A stretch of DNA of 64,000 nt, from positions 13,749,918-13,813,917 of the forward strand of contig VDFB02000001.1 in assembly GCA_007258455.2 (NCBI GenBank), given 5' to 3'. The notes beneath the pieces were generated by a model, which searched no databases, was not told the origin of the DNA, and saw nothing but the letters and a program-made list of their open reading frames with translations. A program made the position numbers and the translations under genes. Origin of the DNA: Sequoia sempervirens (taxonomy: Eukaryota > Streptophyta > Pinopsida > Cupressales > Cupressaceae). This document shows, one piece after another, positions 57,470-64,000 of the stretch (positions are counted from its first letter, which is position 1; each line of letters opens with the position of its first letter).

Positions 57470-57569
57470 NNNNNNNNNNNNNNNNNNNNNNNNNNNNNNN
57501 NNNNNNNNNNNNNNNNNNNNNNNNNNNNNNNNNNNNNNNNNNNNNNNNNNNNNNNNNNNNNNNNNNNNN
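57470..57569. other. Assembly gap (100 N)
   Basis: Exactly 100 undetermined bases, the usual size for a gap of unknown length. Confidence 0.99.
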
Positions 57570-57920
57570 GACACACATCCAATCATAATTACTCAACACT
57601 TGTGACTGGGGACAAACACTTCCAATCACTTCAACACCTTGATGAATGGGGACAAACACATCCATTCACTAACAACCAAGAAATGTGATTGGGGACATAC
57701 ACATCCAACCACCACTTACAAAACTTGTGAACCAAGTCCTTGTTGTCACGTATGCAACCACCATTGTAGATCATTGCCACTCTGATCACAAACGATATGA
57801 GATGATTTCCATTGCCACCTAGAAACCGATCTTGGCTTTAGTCATTTTGGCACATATAATTTTGTCACTAATGTAATTTTGCAACCCCATCGCTAGTGAC
57901 TGACGAGAGGTTGTTGAACG

Positions 57921-59449
57921 TGTAGAAACCCCAGTTTCCCCTTCTTCCGTCTCCAACTGTCTTTCTGAAGTTTTTTTGAGAGTTTTGATGTTTTTGTGAT
58001 GTTTTTGCAAATTTTGAGTTTTTTGACAATAAATGAATAGTACGGCTTTTCAAGAAATTGAAATAAATTCAAATACAAATAAAACTCTGTTAATGATGAA
58101 GAATTGATGCCAGTGTATTAATTTCACTTTCTGGAGCGATTACAAAAGATTTCTATTACATGCAATAAATAAAGCAAGGAATTTCCTGTATCTAATGAAC
58201 CTGGTTTTCAGCCGCCATGAATGATATATGAGAAGGTACGGCTGTATTAATGATTGGCTCTTCCTCCAGTTTGGCGATTCAAAATGTCTCCAGCAACCCC
58301 AGCGCCCTAAATGGAAGTGGATTTGCAAGATAAAGGCAGGCGTCTTTTTTAATCTGTAAAGTACGGCTCAAGGACAGGTACGGCCTGACAGAAGTACGGC
58401 TGCAGCAGCCAAGAACTTGTACGGCCTTCCCTGAAGTCTATCTCCAAGCCTCTGAAACAAATGAATATTGGCGCCCTGATGAATGGTAGATATTCTGAAG
58501 GTAATAATAACCTGAAACTCTGTAAAATGATAAATGCTCTTCTTTTTAATGGTACGGCCTGAATACTGAAAAGTACGGCCTTTGTGAATCTTCAACTACT
58601 AGGCGCCTTGAATGCTAAATGTCTTCTGGATAAAAACTATGCTGAAGCTCTGTGAATAAATGAAACCTCTGATGTTTGAATCAACTGTGATGCTCTGTGA
58701 TTTCCTCTGAATGAAGAAATCCCACAACTGGCAGTAGATCAGGTGTTATTTCACACCCTCTGAACTGTTTCGATGGAGATGGCTCGTTCTCCAAAGAATT
58801 TCGAGATGAAACCCTAAGGTTCTGTTCTCTGGCAAAGACTTGATCAATTTCTGATTCTCCAATATCATAATGGCTCCGAAACCAAGGCAAATCCTCTTTA
58901 TTGCACAAAAGTGCGATTTCCTTAAAGATAGGGAAATATTAAATATTTGACATTTTAATTCTTTTAATTCTTCAATAGTCTCCGTCAAATATTTTTAATA
59001 TTAAATTAATCGTCAACTGGCCCCTTTTAATGTTGGGCGCCCCCTCAAACGGAATCACTTAAGTTATAATTAAAATATTATAACTTTATATTATATTCAT
59101 CAAATAATTAATATTTAATTAATATAATTAAATATTAATATCTCCCTCGTTATTCGTCCGATGACTGATCCGTCTGATGCTGACGAACACTGAAATGATC
59201 CCGAATGCTGCCAATCTCATACTGCTAAAAATAGCAGGGGTCCCACACTGCCTGCCAGGAACTGCTAAAAATAGCAATTCTGCAAAAAGGTCTCCGATCA
59301 AGCCCAAACGAAAGCCAATTGATCAAACTGCCAATCTGACGCTGAGCCAAGCTCCGAAACGACCCTCTAACCACTTTGTCAGCCTACGAGGGTCTCATGA
59401 TAGGCCAATCTCACGATCTCTGATGCTCGCCAAAAATGGGGACATGACA
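57921..59449 (-). repeat. Solo LTR, second copy
   Basis: Same as 38007-39535, with GAACG duplications at 57916-57920 and 59450-59454. Confidence 0.88.
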
Positions 59450-60013
59450 GAACGTCCTCTAGCCTCAATTGCCTCCTGCCTCCAATAAAATTGTTACTTA
59501 GCAAATTTGTCTTTTGACGCTCATTTCATCAATTGCCTCCCACCCCTGATGTGAACTTCTTACAAGGAGTGTTGAGTACCACCGATCATGCACTCCAATT
59601 GACACAATTTTTTTAATTATAATTTTTAACATTTTTACATTCACACATACTTTTTATGACATGAAAATTACTAACTCTAAAAAATGGATCCTATTCTAGA
59701 ATGACACAACTTCACTTTGATTTGACACGATATTTCTATAAGAACTAATAAGACACCTAAATTAAATAATACAAAACTACTAATTTAAATGACTCAACTC
59801 TTTCACTTCAGGCATCCCAGCAGAAAACATTATGAAGCATAATAAAATAATATATTTTTAAGACACCAAAGTAGACAATTACTAGACAATAACAAGAAGA
59901 CTAAAACACTCTTTTTAAATGACTTTATCTTGATGATTCCATCTGACCCTACCTACTATAAAGGATTGCTTTTGGCACTAGCCCATAAAGCCCTCATTAG
60001 ATCTCATGCCTCG

Positions 60014-60354
60014 TTAATAAACTTATAATCTCTAAAACTTGGCATAGTGAATTTGGGAGTCTTGAAGAAATTGTCATAAAGTGCTATTTAAAAGTCCAAA
60101 ACCATGCATTCATCAGCATTCTTCTACCAGCTGGTGCATTGATAGTGTAGCATTGTAAGGCTCCACAACTATGTCTGACATCTTCAGAGAGAAAATAGCA
60201 TCATGCAATCAATATACTCTCTGATCTTTGATATCAGCAGCATCCCCAATTGAGATCCCGTGCAGCCAGTCGCAGTTCTTGGCCTCCTTTAAACCCACAA
60301 TTTCCTATGTGGTGTGATATAATCTACATGAAACCACTCCAGCGTATGATGCGC
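60014..60354 (-). pseudogene. Beta-tubulin fragment, second copy
   Basis: Same as 40100-40440 with the same deletion and frame breaks; no difference seen. Confidence 0.73.
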
Positions 60355-60863
60355 CACCTTGGTGTGAAAAAAGTTCTCTCTTGATCCGCCTTAGTATGGT
60401 AGCATCTCTAGATAGGCAACATTCTTTTCATCAGATCAATCATTGTGTCTACTAAGGGCGAAGCTCAAGACAACCAATCAATGTGTCTATTACATAGATG
60501 TGAAGACAGTCAATGAACTGAGCATCACGCCGAGCCTCTCTTTGATGGATTCACCTCGTCCTATGATGGTGACAAGTGGCAATGATGAAATGTGAGAAGG
60601 GCGAGTTTATCTGCAACTAAATTATCTGCAATGCAAAAGTTCTTCGAAACACTTCTCTAAACTTAATGTATCATATATCTCAGAAATGTTGTCTGCTGAC
60701 AACTACATTACAGATCACAACATGATGGTGATAATTGCAGAGACTCAAATCTCATTCTATTCCTTAAGTGTGATAGCCTGAGGCGAACCCAGTGGCAACC
60801 TTGTCATTCACAGGAATAGGATTTGTAGCATTCACCAAAGAATCATATGCTGCTTTGATACCA

Positions 60864-61176
60864 TATTAGAAATATGGGCAGAGGTCTGAGGAGAGTTTAT
60901 AGAAACTCTACATAAAATTTCCTACACATAATACGCTTGCATTTTTCATATTATTTTGTTCAATACATGTGCATATATATAGGATTTACATATCCTATAG
61001 TATAGGAAACTACCTATAACAACTTGCTGAAGATACGAGTTGTTTTAACAACTCATAATACACACAAACAAATAATCACAACCAAATAACAAATAATCTA
61101 CGAGAATGATGTGATATTCCCAACACTAATAACCAACCTACTAAACTATTATCTTATGCATCCTATGATGTAATAT
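60864..61176 (-). repeat. 5' LTR of the small copia-like element, second copy
   Basis: Same as 40950-41262; its primer site is at 60849-60863. Confidence 0.85.
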
Positions 61177-61269
61177 CTATGTTCCACCAAGTTTCTGGGA
61201 CAGCGGGACGCATTTCGGGGACGGCAAATTTTTGAGGGGATTTTAGGGGATGGGGGGACGGCTGTATAG

Positions 61270-61272
<3 letters not shown>

Positions 61273-61331
<59 letters not shown>
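61273..61331. repeat. (TA)n(GA)n microsatellite, second copy
   Basis: Identical in layout to 41359-41417. Confidence 0.9.
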
Positions 61332-61334
<3 letters not shown>

Positions 61335-61619
61335 TTTAAAAATATAGGGAAATTTCAGATATCCATATGAGTAATGATAATCATAACAATCACCAATCAT
61401 ATTGACATATGCATCATAGAATCGAATTATCGAACAAATTAATACTACAGCTACCTAATTACATCCATGGACCATAATTCATGTCAAATAGTCAATGTGC
61501 ATATCATATAAAATAATAAAATGCCCAAAAGGCTACAAGTTTGTACTACAAATGTCAAAATGACAAAGTCACAAGTGTCCAAAGGCAAAACATAGAAATA
61601 GAAAGTATGATGATTGCCA

Positions 61620-64000
61620 CTACTCGGCATCTACCAACATTGCATCAAAATCAGACTCATAGTCTGAGTCACTGTCATCGTGAGGGGCTGGCTCATCTAA
61701 TGGAACTCCAACCAATCCCTCCTGTCTCTCCTCCTCATCAATTTGTGTGACGTCCTCTAGATCAACATCCCATCGTAATGCTGGAGTCTGTCTATACTCA
61801 GGAGTCTGATAGTCCTGGAGTCGCAAAGCACTATGCACAGCCACTAATTTTTTTGCCCGTCTAGAGGTCAGCCTATTCCTCTTGATAGAGTGAATAAAGT
61901 CGTATGTTGACCAATTCCTCTCTGCAATAGAGGAACTAGCAACCTATGAGAGGAGACAAAATTTAAAAACTAAATTAGTAATTTAAATTTACTAATTAGA
62001 ACATTCAATTTAAATTATGATTATATAAATGTTCAAACTTCAACACTAATCTAAATCAAATTATGTTAATCTAATGTATTACCTATGAAAGGAGGTGAAC
62101 AGCAAGCGTCCTCAATTGTGGTGCATCCTTCCCATGCCATGACCACCATCCAATAGGATCCCTTTGAGCTACTATAGTTCTATCTACCCTGGCCTTTGGT
62201 TTGCCAAATGTTGGACCCCGGAGATTAACAAAGTCAGTGAACTGTGTATGGACTAGACTGGCCTCCTCAACTGAATATATTTTTGCAAGGGCCCTCATAA
62301 ACCCTTCTTTCACCTCATCATCATCACAAGGAGGCATCCTACTAGGTCTAGGTACATACCATTTGGGATTAAGAGCAAAGGCTGCCATATGAAGCGGGGT
62401 GTTCATAGCGTTCCACCGCCGCGTCACAATGGGCCTGATTTTTTGCTCATATAATCCCGAATTAGGATCCCTATCAAAAATTGCTTTCTTCATTTTTCCA
62501 AGCATGGAGTCAAAAGTTTCATAAATCTCTCCAAGACTTGGAGAGTCTGTATCAGCATATCTAATGACATCCACAACAGGTGAAATGATGGAGCAAACAA
62601 ATCTGCAAACAAAAATTTGAAAAAAGACAAGTTAGAACTTAGAAAATAAAAAAATATTAATAATAAAATCATATATATATATTTTTATAAAATCAGCAAT
62701 CAATAACAAATTATTAATTAACAATTTTTTTACCTCACATTGGACCACCAATTATCATCAAGAATTTTTTGTTTGATGCTTCTCCCTTCTGCAGTGCTTG
62801 CCATAGCCCATCTATTCCACTCTGAATTAACCATCATCAACTGTAGAGCCTCCTGTACCTCAAGCATCCTCTCTAACAAAATAAAGTAGCTGGCATACCT
62901 TGTTGCTACAGGCTTGAGAAATTCCTTCCTTGAAAATGTCCTAAAGAGGGCAAGTGAGGTGTGATGGTTGCAAATAAACATCTGAATGTCTCTAGCATCT
63001 ACAACCACCTGGTGCACCCAATCCATCTTCCCTATGTCTTTCAATGCGTTGTTCAACGCATGAACACAACAAGGAGGTCCAAAAGATGTGCTTGTAAGCA
63101 CTCTCAACCATCAAACCTGCTAATCTGCACACACGTGCTGAATCAGTAACCACCTGCACAACATTGGTTGCCCCAACCTCCTCTATAGCCTCTTTCAAAA
63201 TATTAAATTGGAATTCTGCATCCTTGCACTTCCCAGAACAATCAATGGCTCTAAGGAAATATGAACCAGTTGAACATGTGACTATGATGTTTATAAGTGG
63301 CCGTTGTCTAATATCGGTCCACCCATCCATGATAATAGAGCAGCCTATTCTAATCCAACACTGTCTCATGTCCTCCATCACCACACTCACCTTAGAATAT
63401 TCTTTGTCAAGGAGTGTAGTGCGTAATTTATTTTCTCCAGGGGGAATGAATGAGGTACCAACAACTGCCACATCTCTAAACATTTGTTTGAAGTAGGGAG
63501 AACGTGCTACATGGAATGGGATAGCATGGGCATAGAAAAATTTGGCAATGGAAGTCTCTGCCACATCTTGTGCTTGCACATTGAACATATTTGCAACTAT
63601 ATTTTGCTGCTCACTAGAAGTAGCAGCCTTCCTCTTCCCTCTTGTGGAAATATGAACATCACCCGCACCACTACTACCACTACCAACACTAGGACTACCA
63701 AGCATAGAGGGCATAGGTGAGGTTGAATGTGTGGATTGAGTTTGCATAAGCTGATCCATAGGCCTTCCTCCAACCTCCATGTGCAATCTATAACACTCTA
63801 TCCTCTCAAAATCTTTTATTTCTTTACAACCCTTGACCCCATGGCCTCCAAAACCCAATAGATGAGAATAGACTCTTGTATAGCTCCCATTATATTTATC
63901 TTTGCAAATGTGACATAGCCACAATCTACTACCCCCAGTGTTTTTCCCTTTGCCTTTGTCTACACGTGATGCTAGTTGAAAAAGAGGTTTTTTAGGATTA
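61620..64000 (-). pseudogene. hAT transposase, second copy, truncated by the window end
   Basis: Exon 3 61943-61620, intron 62082-61944, exon 2 62602-62083, intron 62733-62603, exon 1 from 62734 to beyond 64000. This copy keeps the frame where the other lost bases (the CCCC run near 62217 and ATTGCAGAG near 61930) but has its own inserted base near 63074, inside the CCVH region, which breaks exon 1. The TCA TAG stop at the exon 2 end is shared. So both copies are dead, by partly different lesions. Confidence 0.87.

Larger units (their letters stand above)
57570..64000 (-). mobile_element. Second copy of the 37656-44080 region
   Basis: Sequence resumes inside hairpin unit 6 of the array and follows 37656 onward at a constant offset of 19914 for about 4 kb, including the solo LTR, tubulin fragment, LTR and hAT insertion at the same site. 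The hAT part then shows scattered substitutions and small indels. The window ends inside the hAT transposase exon 1. Confidence 0.92.

Overview
The window looks like intergenic DNA of a large, repeat-dense plant genome. I see no complete host gene. Nearly everything from 0.8 kb to the end is transposable elements inserted in one another, most bounded by visible target-site duplications (TSDs). A gymnosperm would fit (very long LTRs, deep nesting, AT-rich decayed sequence), but that is inference; only 'seed plant' is well supported.

Layout. (1) 0.8-14.3 kb: a decayed Ty1/copia element (TSD TAGGG) carries a young 7.8-kb non-autonomous LTR element (TSD AATTG) encoding one 1239-residue protein with no pol domains; the junction to its right is scrambled. 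(2) 14.3-19.1 kb: anonymous DNA and a reverse-strand LINE ORF1. (3) 19.1-36.4 kb: an old reverse-strand hAT transposon whose two ends (CAAGGTTGC...) lie 17.3 kb apart. Inside it sit a Ty3/gypsy complex with three LTRs (TSD CTCTC), itself split by a 4.15-kb solo-LTR-like insertion, and a second hAT element (8-bp TSD GTAGAAAA) with an intact two-exon transposase frame. (4) 37.0-44.9 kb: a small reverse-strand copia-like element (TSD AAAGC) holding an array of nine hairpins, a solo LTR of another family (TSD GAACG) and a beta-tubulin fragment; one of its LTRs is split by a third, dead hAT element (TSD TGTAATAT). (5) 44.9-48.9 kb: a decayed LINE ORF2. (6) 48.9-53.7 kb: a second non-autonomous LTR element whose protein opens with a PDS5-like cohesin-regulator domain and then shares modules with the 1239-residue protein of region 1. 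(7) 53.7-57.5 kb: a deleted chromovirus (Ty3/gypsy) with integrase and chromodomain. (8) A 100-N gap, then 57.6-64.0 kb, which repeats 37.7-44.1 kb.

The most interesting material is a pair of related non-autonomous LTR elements with exchangeable N-terminal protein modules, one of them a captured PDS5-type domain; arrays of short hairpins whose loops are conserved while their stems change in a compensating way; and an apparently intact hAT element. All insertion boundaries were read by eye from LTR ends, TSDs, primer-binding sites and polypurine tracts. Domain names come from recognised motifs, not from a database search.
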